Source of the DNA: Sphingomonas sp. LM7
Lineage (GTDB): Bacteria; Pseudomonadota; Alphaproteobacteria; Sphingomonadales; Sphingomonadaceae
NCBI RefSeq assembly: GCF_002002925.1
Contig: NZ_CP019511.1
Location: forward strand, 1,240,001-1,304,000
Direction: 5' to 3'
DNA: 64,000 bases
In this document: positions 31,029 through 40,844 of the stretch, piece after piece
Numbering within the stretch: position 1 is the first letter of the stretch
Layout of the letters: each line of letters opens with the position of its first letter
Position numbers and translations under genes: made by a program
Notes under the pieces: generated by a model
What the model was told of the DNA's origin: nothing
What the model saw: the letters and a program-made list of their open reading frames with translations, nothing else
Database searches by the model: none

Positions 31029-31057
31029 TTGACACAACGGCACCGTCACTTGCTAAG
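31029..31057 (+). promoter_or_regulatory. Candidate housekeeping promoter of the acyltransferase gene
   Basis: Perfect TTGACA at 31029-31034, 17-bp spacer, then a weak GCTAAG at 31052-31057. The predicted start near 31064 leaves a short leader with a strong GGGGGGAG ribosome binding site (31074-31081) ahead of the ATG at 31090. The -10 match is poor, so confidence is moderate. Confidence 0.4.
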
Positions 31058-31089
31058 GTACATGAAACCAACCGGGGGGAGAGTATCGC

Positions 31090-31692
31090 ATGACACGGAA
31101 TGAAAGCGCACCAGAGGCTGCGGCGAACGGCACCTCCGCGCAACAGCTCGATCCTGAGATTGCCAAGAAGCTGGCCGCAGTCCGCAGCCATGTGCGGGAG
31201 AGCTTCGGCAACGTCGTGATGACCATGATGATGCTGCCGCGTTATCGAAACCAGTCGCTGGCCGATCTTCAGCACCTCGTGCTCGATCCGCTGCTGCGTG
31301 ACCGGGTCGCCCTCGCCTACCCGCGCGACAGCGAGGAGAAGCCCATGTCCGATGTCAGTGGCGTGGCGATCTGGGCGAGCGTGTCGGACGCCGTCGATGC
31401 GAAGATCCTCGAGCAGATCGCCGCGGGCGTCTTTCCGGTGCGGCTGAAGGGCGAGGACTGGAATTCGGGCGACAACAACTGGCTGCTCGACGTGATCGCG
31501 CCCGACCAGAAGACCACCGCCACGGTGATCGCCAATTTTCGCCAGCTGGTGAAGGAAGGCGGGCTAAAGCTCCACCCGCTCGTCACGCGCCTGGTCGATG
31601 CCGAGACCTTGCAGAAGATGGGAGCGACGCGCGGCGGAACGCCGCCAGCCGAAGTGCCCGTCGATATGCCCGAGCCGGCCGGCAACGCCTGA
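31090..31692 (+). CDS. HlyC-type toxin-activating lysine acyltransferase (His site replaced)
   Basis: 200 aa. HlyC enzymes move a fatty acyl chain from acyl-ACP to internal lysines of an RTX toxin in the cytosol before export. The family signature is clear: residues 122-137 read EDWNSGDNNWLLDVIA, matching EDWTSGDRKWFIDWIA of E. coli HlyC, with the catalytic-site Asp (HlyC D92) at D134. The N-terminal motif SPLHRN of HlyC aligns with LPRYRN here, so the catalytic His23 is Tyr52. The gene faces the HlyD/HlyB genes tail to tail (35-bp gap) and is divergent from the giant-protein operon. A Pro-rich C-terminal tail (residues 184-200) is extra. Either another residue serves as base or the protein has a different role; activity is unproven. 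Confidence 0.85.
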   Translation: MTRNESAPEAAANGTSAQQLDPEIAKKLAAVRSHVRESFGNVVMTMMMLPRYRNQSLADLQHLVLDPLLRDRVALAYPRDSEEKPMSDVSGVAIWASVSDAVDAKILEQIAAGVFPVRLKGEDWNSGDNNWLLDVIAPDQKTTATVIANFRQLVKEGGLKLHPLVTRLVDAETLQKMGATRGGTPPAEVPVDMPEPAGNA

Positions 31693-31727
31693 CGCCCAGC
31701 GGGGCGGCAACGCAGGCGCTGCCCCTG

Positions 31728-33209
31728 TCAGCGCTCGCGGCCGGCTTCCGCCACGGTCTGGGAGATCGGCGAGAGCAGGTAGTCGATGATCCGCCGCCGG
31801 CCGGTCTTGATCTCGGCCTGGGTGCTCATGCCGGGGCGCACCCGATCGCAGAGTGGCGTGCGCAGCGGATCGCCGGCGCCGCAGCGCAGCCGGATCCGCG
31901 CGGCATAGGTCGGGCTGCCAGGCGCCTGCCCCGCCTTGTCGCCTTGCTGCGCCTCGCGCCCGGGATCGACCGAATCGCGGCTGACCGTATCGACCACGCC
32001 CTCGATCATGCCCCAGTCGGTGAAGTTGAACGCTTCCAGCTTCACCGCGACGCGCTGGCCCTGATGGACGAAGCCGATATCCTTGTTCAGCACCGAGGCC
32101 TCGACTTCGAGCACGCTGGCGCATTCGTCGCCGCGGCCACGCGCGCAGGGCACGATCACCATCAGCGGCTGAGCCGGCTGGACGACTCCGCCGATCGTCG
32201 AGACCGCAAGCTGCTGGACCATCCCGTCGACTGGGCTGCGCAGCTCCTGATAGCGCCGGCGCCGCTCGCTCTTGCGGAGTTCCTCGGAGGCGAGACCGGC
32301 CTTGTCGTTGGCGGCGGTCAGGTCGGTCGCGGCGCCCTTGCCGAAAGTCTCGCGCAGCCGCCGCAGTTCGGCGTCGATCGTGCCGATCGCCGCCTGCGCG
32401 CCTAGCCCCTGCGCGCTTTGTACGTCGATCTCGCGAATATGCTCGGCGCGCGCCTGCTCGTATTCGAGCAGCTTGAGCTTCGAATAATAGCCGCGGCCGG
32501 TAAGATCGTTGCGCGCGGTCAGCTGCTTCTCGATGAACGGCAGGGCCTCGCGCAGCTTGGCGACCTGCGCCTGCGACGCCTTCAATTGCGCGAGCTTCTC
32601 GGCGCGCTGCTTGCCGAGGCTTGCGGCCTGCGCCTGATATTCGGCGACTGTTGTGCGCACATAGGTCGCCTCCGCCCGCGCGACTGCGGGCGGTGTGCCG
32701 GGCGGCGCGACGAAGGTTGCCGGGCGCCCCTGAAGATGCGCGAGCAGCGCATTGTTGCGGGCCTGGACAAGCTGGGCGGTGCGTAGCGCCTGCGTCGATT
32801 GCGCCTCTTCCGCCGTCGCCAGTGTCGGATCGAGCTCGATGAGCAACTGGCCGCGGCGGACGAACTGGCCGTTGCGGACATGGATCGCGCGGACCGCCCC
32901 GATTTCGATCGGCTGAAGCACCTTGGCGTTGCCCGTCGCCACGGTCTTGCCGCTCGCCACCGCGACCACGTCGATCCGCCCGATCAATGCCCAGAGCAGC
33001 GCGAGCACGAACAGCGCGCAGAGCGTCAGCATCAGCCAGCGCAGCCCGGGGCTCGGCGGCGCTTCGGTGATTTCCAGTGCGGCGGGGAGGAACTCGTGCT
33101 CGTCGCGAGGACGTGCGCGGGTCTCGGCATCGTTCTGCAAGCGCCAGCTCTCGCGCAGCACCGTCCAGTGACGCGTGAGATTGGGGAAGCGATCGGCCAG
33201 GCTCGCCAT
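31728..33209 (-). CDS. hlyD: HlyD-family type I secretion membrane fusion protein
   Basis: 493 aa, the periplasmic adaptor that links the inner-membrane ABC exporter to an outer-membrane TolC channel. A short cytoplasmic N-terminus is followed by one membrane helix (about 57-76, LRWLMLTLCALFVLALLWAL), a first biotinyl-lipoyl-like half (GAVRAIHVRNGQFVRRGQLL), a long coiled-coil hairpin rich in Ala, Gln, Leu and Arg (about 130-310), the second half (LRSPVDGMVQQLAVSTIGG) and a beta-barrel region ending in 'VRPGMSTQAEIKTGRRRIIDYLLSPI'. That C-terminus is typical of HlyD. The ATG at 33209 overlaps the TGA of the upstream ABC gene by one base (TGATG), so upstream in-frame residues were rejected. 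It serves the HlyB-type ATPase next to it and most likely exports the giant protein. Confidence 0.95.
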   Translation of the reverse strand: MASLADRFPNLTRHWTVLRESWRLQNDAETRARPRDEHEFLPAALEITEAPPSPGLRWLMLTLCALFVLALLWALIGRIDVVAVASGKTVATGNAKVLQPIEIGAVRAIHVRNGQFVRRGQLLIELDPTLATAEEAQSTQALRTAQLVQARNNALLAHLQGRPATFVAPPGTPPAVARAEATYVRTTVAEYQAQAASLGKQRAEKLAQLKASQAQVAKLREALPFIEKQLTARNDLTGRGYYSKLKLLEYEQARAEHIREIDVQSAQGLGAQAAIGTIDAELRRLRETFGKGAATDLTAANDKAGLASEELRKSERRRRYQELRSPVDGMVQQLAVSTIGGVVQPAQPLMVIVPCARGRGDECASVLEVEASVLNKDIGFVHQGQRVAVKLEAFNFTDWGMIEGVVDTVSRDSVDPGREAQQGDKAGQAPGSPTYAARIRLRCGAGDPLRTPLCDRVRPGMSTQAEIKTGRRRIIDYLLSPISQTVAEAGRER

Positions 33210-35413
33210 CACGCCACCACCTCGCCAGAGCGGCGCGGCGCGGCGGCGAAACCCATCTGCTTGGAATAGAGCTGGGCGTAGCGGCCGCCCGCGGCAAGCA
33301 GGGTCTCGTGATTGCCGATCTCGGTCACTTCGCCTGCCTCCACCGTGACGATGCGGTCGCACGGCCGCACGGCCGAGAGGCGGTGCGCGATGATGATCAC
33401 GGTACGTCCTTTCGCGATCGCATTGAGATTATGCTGAATGATCTCCTCGCTCTCGGCATCGAGCGCACTGGTCGCCTCGTCGAGGATGAGGATGCGCGGG
33501 TCGCCGATCAGCGCGCGCGCAATCGCGATGCGCTGGCGCTGGCCGCCCGAAAGATTGGCGCCGCGCTCCTCGATGATCGTGTCATAGCCGTGCTGGAGGC
33601 TGAGGATGAACTCGTGCGCCCCGGCAAGCTGCGCGGCGTGGATGACCTGCTCCATCGGCAGGGTCGGATCGGCGAGCGAGATATTCTCGCGCACCGAGCG
33701 ATTGAACAGGATATTCTCCTGCAGCACGACGCCGACCTGACGCCGCAGCCACGCCGGATCGACCAGCGCGAGGTCGACGCCATCGACCAGCACCCTGCCC
33801 TGCTCTGGCACGTAGAGCCGCTGGACGAGCTTGGTCAGCGTCGACTTACCCGACCCCGAGGGGCCGACGATGCCGATCATCTCGGAGGGTTCGATCGTCA
33901 GACTCACGCCGCGCAACGCCTCCGGCGCGTCGGGCCGGTAGCGGAAGCGGACCTTGTCGAACTCGATCCGCCCCTCGATCGGCGGCAGGCTGGCGCGGTT
34001 GGGGTTATGCTCGGGTTCGGCGGGCGTGTTGAGGATGTCGCCCAGCCGATCGACTGATATCCGCACCTGCTGGAAATCCTGCCACAGCTGCGACAGCCGC
34101 AGGATCGGCTGGGCGACGCGGCCCGCGAGCATGTTGAACGCGACGAGCGAGCCGACCGACAAGTCGCCCGCGATCACCGCCTTGGCGCCGAAGAACAGGA
34201 TCGCGACGGTGCACAGCTTGGAAACGAGCTGGATCGCGTTGCCGCCCCAGTTTGCGAGCACGGTAACGTCGAAGCCGGTCTTCACATAGCCAGCGAACTG
34301 ACGCTCCCATTTGTCGCGCATCCGCGGCTCGACCGCCATCGACTTGAGTGTGCCGATCCCGGCGACCGTCTCGACCAGGAAAGACTGGTTCTCGGCGCCG
34401 CGCTTGAACTTCTCGTCGAGCCGGGCGCGGAGCGCGGGCGTCACGAGCACCGATATCGCGACATAGATCGGGATCGTCGCCGCCACCACGAGCGTGAGCA
34501 TCGGCGAATAGAGATACATTACCGCGAAGAACACGATCGTGAAGACGAGATCGATGACCACGGTAACGGCGTTCGAAGTGAGGAACTGGCGGATATTCTC
34601 GAGCTCGCGGACGCGCGCGACGCTGTCGCCCACCCGGCGCGACTCGAAATAACCGAGCGGCAGTGCGACGAGGTGGCGGAACAGCGCCGCCGACAGTTCG
34701 GCATCGACGCGGTTGGTGGTGTGCGCGAACAGCCAGGTCCGCAGCCCCGACAGGATCGTCTCGAAGATGAGCACCACCGCCAGCCCGAAAGCGAGCACGT
34801 CGAGCGTCGTCATCGACTGGTGGGCAAGCACCTTGTCGATCACCAGCTGGAAGAAAATCGGGGAGACCAGCCCGGCGAGTTGGAGGAAGAAGCTGCCGAT
34901 CAGCACGTCGCGCAGCGGCTTGCGGTACTTGACCAGCGCCGGAATGAACCAGCTGACGTCGAAATGGCGCTTCTCGCCCGCTAGCCGTTCGCGCGAGGTC
35001 ATCATCAGCACCGATCCGGCGAACTGCGCGGCCATCTGCTCGCCCAGCCAGAGATCGGGACGCTCGGCATCGGCGCGCTGGACGAGGAAACGGCTGCCTT
35101 CGTCGTTCGAATCGGCGCGCAGCAGGATCGCAGTGCCGCCATCGGCGAGCGCGATCAGCAGCGGCGTGGGTATCCGCTGGAGCGCGCCGAGATCGGCATT
35201 GCGCCGGCGCGCGATGATTCCCAGTCGCCGCGACACGCGCGCGAGATCGTCGAAGTGAAACGGAGCCTCGCCGCGCCCGCGTTCATGCAGGATCTGTCCG
35301 GGATCGGCAGGTATGCCAAGAAATTTCGCGACCAGAACGAAACAAACCAGCGCAGGATCGAACGATCCGGCCGAATCAACCACCGCCTCTTGTGTCACGA
35401 CTACTGCCCCCAC
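33209..35413 (-). CDS. hlyB: HlyB-type type I secretion ABC transporter with degenerate C39 domain
   Basis: 734 aa. Residues 10-140 resemble a C39 peptidase-like domain, but the catalytic Cys is missing (the '[19 protein letters not shown]' segment has no Cys at the active position), as in HlyB/LapB exporters that do not cleave their substrate. About six membrane helices lie between 155 and 415. The nucleotide-binding domain has Walker [10 protein letters not shown] (517-525), signature LSGGQ (621-625), Walker B ILILDE (641-646) and H-loop AHRLS (676-680). It powers one-step export of an unfolded RTX protein. The start at 35413 is GTG with a weak ribosome site; a second GTG at 35398 is possible. 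It overlaps hlyD by one base. The giant RTX protein is the only evident substrate nearby. Confidence 0.95.
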   Translation of the reverse strand: MGAVVVTQEAVVDSAGSFDPALVCFVLVAKFLGIPADPGQILHERGRGEAPFHFDDLARVSRRLGIIARRRNADLGALQRIPTPLLIALADGGTAILLRADSNDEGSRFLVQRADAERPDLWLGEQMAAQFAGSVLMMTSRERLAGEKRHFDVSWFIPALVKYRKPLRDVLIGSFFLQLAGLVSPIFFQLVIDKVLAHQSMTTLDVLAFGLAVVLIFETILSGLRTWLFAHTTNRVDAELSAALFRHLVALPLGYFESRRVGDSVARVRELENIRQFLTSNAVTVVIDLVFTIVFFAVMYLYSPMLTLVVAATIPIYVAISVLVTPALRARLDEKFKRGAENQSFLVETVAGIGTLKSMAVEPRMRDKWERQFAGYVKTGFDVTVLANWGGNAIQLVSKLCTVAILFFGAKAVIAGDLSVGSLVAFNMLAGRVAQPILRLSQLWQDFQQVRISVDRLGDILNTPAEPEHNPNRASLPPIEGRIEFDKVRFRYRPDAPEALRGVSLTIEPSEMIGIVGPSGSGKSTLTKLVQRLYVPEQGRVLVDGVDLALVDPAWLRRQVGVVLQENILFNRSVRENISLADPTLPMEQVIHAAQLAGAHEFILSLQHGYDTIIEERGANLSGGQRQRIAIARALIGDPRILILDEATSALDAESEEIIQHNLNAIAKGRTVIIIAHRLSAVRPCDRIVTVEAGEVTEIGNHETLLAAGGRYAQLYSKQMGFAAAPRRSGEVVA

Positions 35414-35479
35414 GCCCCCGGCATTGTTATCGTGGTCGGCGCAGAGAAAAAAGCGCGGTTCTTCAAAATAATGCGGAAG

Positions 35480-36727
35480 TCATTTCCGTCTCGCGGCCAG
35501 CAGCGAAAGCGGCACCGCGTCGGCCATTGCCTGATAGCCGGCAATCGAGGGATGAATGCCGTCGCCCGAGTCCAGATCGGGACGCAAGCGGGTCGGGTTG
35601 GCCGGATCGCGCATCGCGGCGTCGAAATCGACTACCGCATCGAAATTGCCGGGCGCGCGGATCCACGCATTGACTGCGGCCCGATCGGCTTCGTTGGCGG
35701 CATCGGGATGATAATAGGCGAAGGCCCCGTCGGGCATGATCGTACCGCCGATCACCTTGATGCCATGCGCGCGGGCGCGCGTGACGATCTGGTGAAACAC
35801 GCCGATGACTTCGCGAACCAGCGCGGCGTGCTGCTCGGGCGTTGCGGGTGCGTCGCGGGTAAGCGTGCCGAGATCGTTGATCCCCTCGATCACCAGCAAA
35901 TGGGTGACCCCTGGCGGCGTAAGCACCTCGCGTTCGAAACGGGCGAGCGCATTGGGACCGGTGCCGTCGAGGCGGAGGCGATTGCCGCCGATGCCAGCAT
36001 TGAGCACCGCAAGATCGCGCGTCGACGGATTGGCGCGAAGCCGCACCGCGAGCCGATCGGGCCAGCGGGCATTGGTGTTGGGCTGGACGCCGTAGCCGTC
36101 GGTGATCGAATCGCCCAGGATCACCAGCGCGCCGGCACCCGGCGCATCGACTTCGACGCCGCCGATCACATACCAGCGAGTGGAGGTCTTCGCGCCGGTT
36201 AGCGTTTCGGCCATGACTTGCTGGCCATGGGCAAAGTGGCTGTGGGCGCGCGCGCCGGGATGGCCGGTCTGGCGATCGGGCGGGCTCGGCAGATGAAGCG
36301 TAAGTGCCAGATCGGCACCCGCTGCGACGATCATCTCGACAGGGTCGGAGAAATAGTCGGCGCCGGCGGGAATCGTGACGTTGATGGCGCCGCCGAAGGT
36401 CAGTTGCTTGCGCGTGGCGGGAACGATGCGCGACGACCTATTGTCGGCCGAAAGCGCGACGCTGGCCGCGGAAACGACAAGCGGCGCGGTGCCGAACGCA
36501 TTCGACAGCCGGACGCGCAGCCGCCTGCCGCCGATCGAGATGCGGACGATCTGGCGCAGCGTAGCGTCGGTCAGATCCTCGGCGGGCGCGATATTCTCGT
36601 TGGTGGGCACCATCTGCGAGGTCGCCCAACTCGCCACCCAATACGGCTTGTCTTGTGCGACCGCCGTGCCGCTCAGGCACACCGCCGCCAGCAGGCCGAT
36701 CAGCCTGCACATCTTCCGCATTCGCAT
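35480..36727 (-). CDS. Secreted SGNH/GDSL-family esterase
   Basis: 415 aa with an N-terminal signal peptide (hydrophobic LIGLLAAVCLSGTAVA, cleavage likely after residue 25). Residues 26-180 form a beta-rich leader region; the catalytic SGNH core follows: GDSITDG (nucleophile S207), NAGIGGNR (oxyanion Gly), 'EGINDLG' (Asn) and DGIHPS with the Asp and His of the triad near the C-terminus. SGNH hydrolases of this two-part layout act on ester bonds of carbohydrates or lipids in the periplasm or outside. The substrate cannot be read from the sequence. It starts 68 bp after the AAA gene's end and stops 66 bp before hlyB on the same strand. Confidence 0.9.
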   Translation of the reverse strand: MRMRKMCRLIGLLAAVCLSGTAVAQDKPYWVASWATSQMVPTNENIAPAEDLTDATLRQIVRISIGGRRLRVRLSNAFGTAPLVVSAASVALSADNRSSRIVPATRKQLTFGGAINVTIPAGADYFSDPVEMIVAAGADLALTLHLPSPPDRQTGHPGARAHSHFAHGQQVMAETLTGAKTSTRWYVIGGVEVDAPGAGALVILGDSITDGYGVQPNTNARWPDRLAVRLRANPSTRDLAVLNAGIGGNRLRLDGTGPNALARFEREVLTPPGVTHLLVIEGINDLGTLTRDAPATPEQHAALVREVIGVFHQIVTRARAHGIKVIGGTIMPDGAFAYYHPDAANEADRAAVNAWIRAPGNFDAVVDFDAAMRDPANPTRLRPDLDSGDGIHPSIAGYQAMADAVPLSLLAARRK

Positions 36728-36795
36728 CCTCCGCCGCTCGATAGCGATACCATAAGCGCGGCACCCGGCGTGGCAATGGCCGGAGCGGCCGGGGT

Positions 36796-38751
36796 TTAGA
36801 ACCCCAGCCGCCCCGTCGCACCGGGCTTGGCCTCGACCTCGGCGCGCAGCCGGGCGAGGATGAAACCGCTATCCCCGCCGGTGAAGCGGAGCTGGCGCTG
36901 CACCACTGCGAAGTCGCCCGGGGTGAGGTTGGCGATCTCCGCCAGCACGGCGGGCGCCGGACTGCCGAAGAAGCGCTCCCACGCCGCCGCGGCACGCGCC
37001 GGACCCAGCGGGCCGAGCTCGAGCTTGAACACGAAGCGCCGGAGCGCCGCGGGATCGAGCCGCTCGACATGGTTGGTCGCCGCGACGAAGGGCAAAGGAT
37101 GGCGATCGAGCCAACTCAGCAGCTCGTTCACTTGCCCGACCTGCCAGGTCTGCGTCGCGGTACCGCGATCGAAGAGGAGCGAATCCACTTCGTCGAACAG
37201 CAGCACCGCCCCGCGCCTTTCGGCTTCGCGAAACGCCTCGGCGATCTGCTGCTCGGTCTCGCCCACCCATTTCGACAGGAGGTCCGAGGCACGCTTGACC
37301 AGCAACGGCCGGTCGAGCGCCCGCGCGAGATGGTGCGCTAAGCCCGTCTTGCCTGTGCCCGGCGGACCGGTGAGCAACAGCGAGATGTCCGCCGGCGCAC
37401 CCGGCGTGGCGATGCCGGCGAACAGCGCCGTGAGGTCGCGATCCGCCTCGAACAGCGTCAGATCGACTTCGCCATCCACCACCGGCACCGGCGCGCCCCG
37501 CCGCAGCGCGAGGACAAGCGCCTCCGCCGCGCGCCCGATATCCCCGGGCTCGCCCGCGATCTGCCCCGCCCGCGCCGCGACGCGCAGCACCGACGCAGCT
37601 TCGGGAGCGGCGCCGACGAGTGTGCGCACCGCTTCGGGGAAAGCGACGCCCTCCTCGCGGCCGATACGGTCGAGCATGCCCAGCCCTGCCGCATGCGTCG
37701 GCGTGCCGAGATGCAGGACATAGCTCATCCGCCGGACGATCGCCGGATCGAGGTTGCCCATCGCGTTGGTCGTCCAGAGCACCGGGACCGGATTGGTTTC
37801 AACCAGCCGGTTGACCCAGAGCTTCGATCCCTGCCGCCCGCGCATCCAGTCGCCCTGCGCGGGCTGCGCATCGCCGACCAGATCCTCCATCTCGTCGAAC
37901 AGCAGCGCCGCGCCGCCGCGCTCCGCGAGCATACGATGCGCAAGGTTGAGCGCATTGACCCGGTCCCAGCGGGTCGGCTCATCGCCGTGCTCATCGGCTT
38001 CGCCGACGCTGTAGAGCGGAACGGCCGCCGCCGCGGCGAGCGTCCGCGCGAGCTCGGTCTTGCCCGTGCCCGGCGGCCCGTGGATCAGCACGTTGACTCC
38101 GACCGCGCGTTCGCGGACCGCGCCGGCGAGCAGTCGGACGAGGAAGCCGGTATCGGCTTCGCGCCCAAGGAAGTCGCCGGGCACGAGCCGCGCCTGCTGG
38201 CGGGGACCGACCGCAATCTCGAGCAGCCCCTCTGCATCGGCCACGGGCCGCTCGATCAGCCGATCGACTGTCCAGCCGATATCGAGTTCCACCCCGCCAC
38301 CGCGCCGCGTGAAGAGCTTGACCAGCCCCAGCCGCAATGGCTGCGACCGGCGCAGCGCGTGCGGCTCCAGCCCCGCCAGTTCGGCGAGCATCTTCGACAG
38401 GTCATACTCCTGCTCGGCGAGGACGAGGCCCAGCGCGCGGGCGCGCGGGCAGCGCTCGATCGCGACGGCCGCGACGAGCACGACCGTGTCCGCCGCGTCG
38501 AAACGCAGCGCTTCGGCCAGCCGCGCCGCAACTTCGACGGGACGCGCGGGATCGCCCGGCGCCGCGTTCGGCGCGAGTGAAGTGCGCAAGTCGCGCCAGC
38601 CGAGCTTCGTCTTTTCGACGCGCTCGCCCAGCAGCCAGCGCGCATGCGGACGCGCCCAGCCGAGCACCGCCTTGCCCAGCGGTGAGGTGCCGGCAACGTC
38701 CCGGCAGATCCGAAGCAGCATGCCCCGGACGATTTCATGTTCGTGCATCAT
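36796..38751 (-). CDS. Double AAA+ ATPase
   Basis: 651 aa. After a 220-residue N-terminal region come two AAA+ modules. The first has Walker A GPPGTGKTELA (about 225-235) and Walker B AALLFDEMED (281-290). The second has Walker A GPPGTGKTGLA (about 462-472) and Walker B AVLLFDEVDS (515-524), followed by 'VAATNHVERLDPAALRRF', the sensor-1 and arginine-finger region of FtsH/Cdc48-type ATPases. The N-terminal region and the acidic loop after the first module are not familiar. It probably remodels a protein complex in the cytosol, target unknown. Two adjacent ATGs (38751, 38748) are possible starts. Confidence 0.85.
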   Translation of the reverse strand: MMHEHEIVRGMLLRICRDVAGTSPLGKAVLGWARPHARWLLGERVEKTKLGWRDLRTSLAPNAAPGDPARPVEVAARLAEALRFDAADTVVLVAAVAIERCPRARALGLVLAEQEYDLSKMLAELAGLEPHALRRSQPLRLGLVKLFTRRGGGVELDIGWTVDRLIERPVADAEGLLEIAVGPRQQARLVPGDFLGREADTGFLVRLLAGAVRERAVGVNVLIHGPPGTGKTELARTLAAAAAVPLYSVGEADEHGDEPTRWDRVNALNLAHRMLAERGGAALLFDEMEDLVGDAQPAQGDWMRGRQGSKLWVNRLVETNPVPVLWTTNAMGNLDPAIVRRMSYVLHLGTPTHAAGLGMLDRIGREEGVAFPEAVRTLVGAAPEAASVLRVAARAGQIAGEPGDIGRAAEALVLALRRGAPVPVVDGEVDLTLFEADRDLTALFAGIATPGAPADISLLLTGPPGTGKTGLAHHLARALDRPLLVKRASDLLSKWVGETEQQIAEAFREAERRGAVLLFDEVDSLLFDRGTATQTWQVGQVNELLSWLDRHPLPFVAATNHVERLDPAALRRFVFKLELGPLGPARAAAAWERFFGSPAPAVLAEIANLTPGDFAVVQRQLRFTGGDSGFILARLRAEVEAKPGATGRLGF

Positions 38752-39006
38752 AACCCGATCCCGGCCCGGCGAGACGGCGCGCGGACGCGCGGCCTCGCTC
38801 GGGGCGTTTCAATCAATTGTGGGATTTCCGCGGGGGAGCCTCTGCCCTCCCCGCGACGCCTGGGTCAGGCGTTTACGGGAGAGTGCGGACGCTTCCCGGG
38901 GTGATCCCCGCAAGGAAATGGAAGTCCAGCAATTCTCTTCTCCAAAAGCCCCGGCGCGCAGCCGCGGGCAGCGCGCCTTTAGCCTGATCGTTCCGGATGC
39001 GCAAGA
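38752..39006. other. 255-bp gap with several hairpins and a candidate rutA terminator
   Basis: No gene. Perfect stem-loops: ACGCCTG-ggt-CAGGCGT at 38856-38872, and GGCGCGC/GCGCGCC at 38953-38959 and 38971-38977. On the minus strand the latter is followed, after five bases, by TTTT (38947-38944); it lies about 30 bp beyond the rutA stop and is the likely terminator of the rut operon. Confidence 0.5.
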
Positions 39007-40068
39007 TCAGCCCTGACGGCTCTTCATCAGCGGCTGGATGCGCGTGCCGAAATTCTCGACGCCTTCGAGAAAGTCGTCGAAGGTCAGGAGCACGCCACCG
39101 GTGTTGGGTACTTCGGCCATCTCATCGAGCATCCGCGCGACGCTCTCATAGCTGCCGACCAACGTGCCCATGTTAATGTTGACTGCGCCTTCGGGGGCGG
39201 CGAGCTGGCGGACATTGGTGGTGGCGTTGTGCTTGTCCGCCGCGCCCTGGTCCTTGAGCCAGGCAATGGCGTCGATGTCGACACCGGCATTGTACGACTT
39301 CCACTTGGCCATCGCTTCCTCGTCGGTCTCGGCAGCGATGATCATGACGAGGACGAAGACCGACACCTCCCGGCCGGTCTTTGCGGTGGCGGCGGCAAGG
39401 CGCTCGTTGTTGAAGGCAAATGCCGTCGGCGTGTTGACACCCTTGCCGAGGCAGAAGGCATAGTCTGCCCACTTTGCCGAGAAGGCCAGGCCTTCGTCCG
39501 AGCTTCCTGCGCAAATGATCTTCATGTCGCCTTCGGGCTTCGGACGGACGAGGCAATCGTCCATCTGGTAATATTCGCCCTTGAGGTCGCTGCGGCCGGT
39601 CTCCCAGAGTTCGCGCAGGATCTGCGCATACTCGTCGAGCATCTTGTATCGATTGCGGAAATGCTCGTCGCCGGGCCACAGCCCCATCTGGCTGTACTCG
39701 GGGCGCTGCCAGCCGGTAATCAGGTTTAGCCCGAAGCGGCCATGGCTGATGCTGTCGATCGTGTTGCACATCCGGGCGGCGAAGGCGGGCGGGATCACCA
39801 GGGTCGGGCAGGTCGCGTAGATCTTGATCTTTTCGGTAACCGCGGCAAGCCCGGCCATGAGCGTAAAGCTCTCCAGCCCATATTCCCAGAACTCGGTCTT
39901 GCCGCCAAAGCCGCGCAGCTTGATCATCGAGAGCAGGAAATCGAGGCCATGATCCTCGGCCTTGAGCGCGATTGCCTTGTTGAGATCGAAGCTCGGCATG
40001 TATTGCGGGGCGTTCTCGCTGATCAGCCAGCCATTATTGTTGATGGGCACGAAGACGCCGACTTGCAT
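39007..40068 (-). CDS. rutA: Pyrimidine monooxygenase RutA
   Basis: 353 aa flavin-dependent luciferase-like monooxygenase that opens the uracil ring to ureidoacrylate (peroxide form) using FMNH2 and oxygen. Recognised by the N-terminus [17 protein letters not shown], the '[18 protein letters not shown]' loop of this family, and '[21 protein letters not shown]'. The ATG at 40068 gives the family start; the frame runs upstream another 26 codons but overlaps rutD and lacks family sequence. It is the last gene of the rutB-C-D-A cluster, two bases after rutD. RutF, the flavin reductase that supplies FMNH2 in E. coli, is not in the window. Confidence 0.95.
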   Translation of the reverse strand: MQVGVFVPINNNGWLISENAPQYMPSFDLNKAIALKAEDHGLDFLLSMIKLRGFGGKTEFWEYGLESFTLMAGLAAVTEKIKIYATCPTLVIPPAFAARMCNTIDSISHGRFGLNLITGWQRPEYSQMGLWPGDEHFRNRYKMLDEYAQILRELWETGRSDLKGEYYQMDDCLVRPKPEGDMKIICAGSSDEGLAFSAKWADYAFCLGKGVNTPTAFAFNNERLAAATAKTGREVSVFVLVMIIAAETDEEAMAKWKSYNAGVDIDAIAWLKDQGAADKHNATTNVRQLAAPEGAVNINMGTLVGSYESVARMLDEMAEVPNTGGVLLTFDDFLEGVENFGTRIQPLMKSRQG

Positions 40069-40070
40069 GA

Positions 40071-40844
40071 CTAATCCCCCAGAAAATCGAGCACGAGGCG
40101 GTTGAAGGCTTCGGGATCGGTCACGTTGCAGGCATGACCGCCCCAATCCATCGTCGCCAGTCTGGCACCCGCGATGCCCTCCACCAGCCGCTTCGAGCAG
40201 TTGCTGGGCACGAGCATGTCATCCTCGGCAGCGAGCGCAAGCGTGGGCGCGGTTATTTCGCCCAGCCGCGCGTCGACATCGAAGGCGGCGAGCGCGGCGA
40301 TGCGCTTCTCATAGGCCTCGGCGCCGGCGAAATGGGCGAGATGGGCCTCGTCCTCAGCGGCAAGCCGGGCGACACGTTCGGACATCCAGTTTGCCGGATA
40401 GAGGAAGAGCGGCTGGGCGCGCAGATAGGCGCGCGGGCCGCTGTTGCGGAGCAGCGCCAGCCGGGTCTCGAAGCAGCGGAGGAAATGCGGGTCGGGCGCG
40501 GACCAGCCGTTGACCAGCACGAGGCGCTCGATGCGGTCGGGCGCCGCGAGCGCCGCCGCCAGCCCGGCCACCGCGCCGGCGGCGTGGCCGAGGATGCTCG
40601 CGCGCTCAAGCCCGAGCCCCGCGATCAGCGCAAGGATGTCGTCGCCCAGTTGCTCGACGGTCACGGTCTCGGGAAGCGCGCGATCGCTGCGTCCGGTGCC
40701 GCGATGATCGTAGAGGATGACGCGGTGGCGCTCGGCGAGCGCGGGCAGGTTCGGCAGCCAGTAATTGCCCGACCCGCCCAGCCCCGCCGACAGGATCAGC
40801 GGCGGGCCGCTGCCATGTTCTTCCCAGTAGAGCCCGTCGATCAA
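40071..40844 (-). CDS. rutD: Putative aminoacrylate hydrolase RutD (alpha/beta hydrolase)
   Basis: 257 aa alpha/beta hydrolase that is thought to speed breakdown of aminoacrylate to malonic semialdehyde. It has the oxyanion strand '[14 protein letters not shown]', GHRGTGRS-like '[10 protein letters not shown]', a nucleophile elbow GHAAGA (Ala in place of the usual Ser neighbours; the elbow Ser is absent) and 'DWGGHACNV' with the catalytic His. The best start is TTG at 40844, overlapping the rutC TGA as TTGA; the frame extends upstream to 40901 but only inside rutC. The elbow G-H-A-A-G-A is worth noting, since RutD itself is often written with Ser or Ala there. Confidence 0.9.
   Translation of the reverse strand: MIDGLYWEEHGSGPPLILSAGLGGSGNYWLPNLPALAERHRVILYDHRGTGRSDRALPETVTVEQLGDDILALIAGLGLERASILGHAAGAVAGLAAALAAPDRIERLVLVNGWSAPDPHFLRCFETRLALLRNSGPRAYLRAQPLFLYPANWMSERVARLAAEDEAHLAHFAGAEAYEKRIAALAAFDVDARLGEITAPTLALAAEDDMLVPSNCSKRLVEGIAGARLATMDWGGHACNVTDPEAFNRLVLDFLGD

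Larger units (their letters stand above)
30644..31089. other. Divergent 446-bp intergenic region between the giant-gene operon and the acyltransferase
   Basis: No credible gene here; short frames on both strands lack family-like sequence. It must contain the promoter of the 223-aa/giant operon (minus) and of the acyltransferase (plus). Visible structure: a 6-bp-arm inverted repeat at 30930-30947 and a hairpin around 30790-30810 (GACGGC, loop ttttc, GCCGTC). The stretch from about 30820 to 31070 is visibly more AT-rich than the flanking genes. I cannot place the minus-strand promoter with confidence. Confidence 0.6.

Noticed and set aside
30648-31049. Minus-strand frame of 133 aa in the divergent gap
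   Set aside because: It would overlap the promoter region, lacks a ribosome site and has no protein-like pattern.
31012-31051. A second -35-like TTGACT upstream of the acyltransferase
   Set aside because: No acceptable -10 at a proper spacing; the TTGACA at 31029 is a better match.
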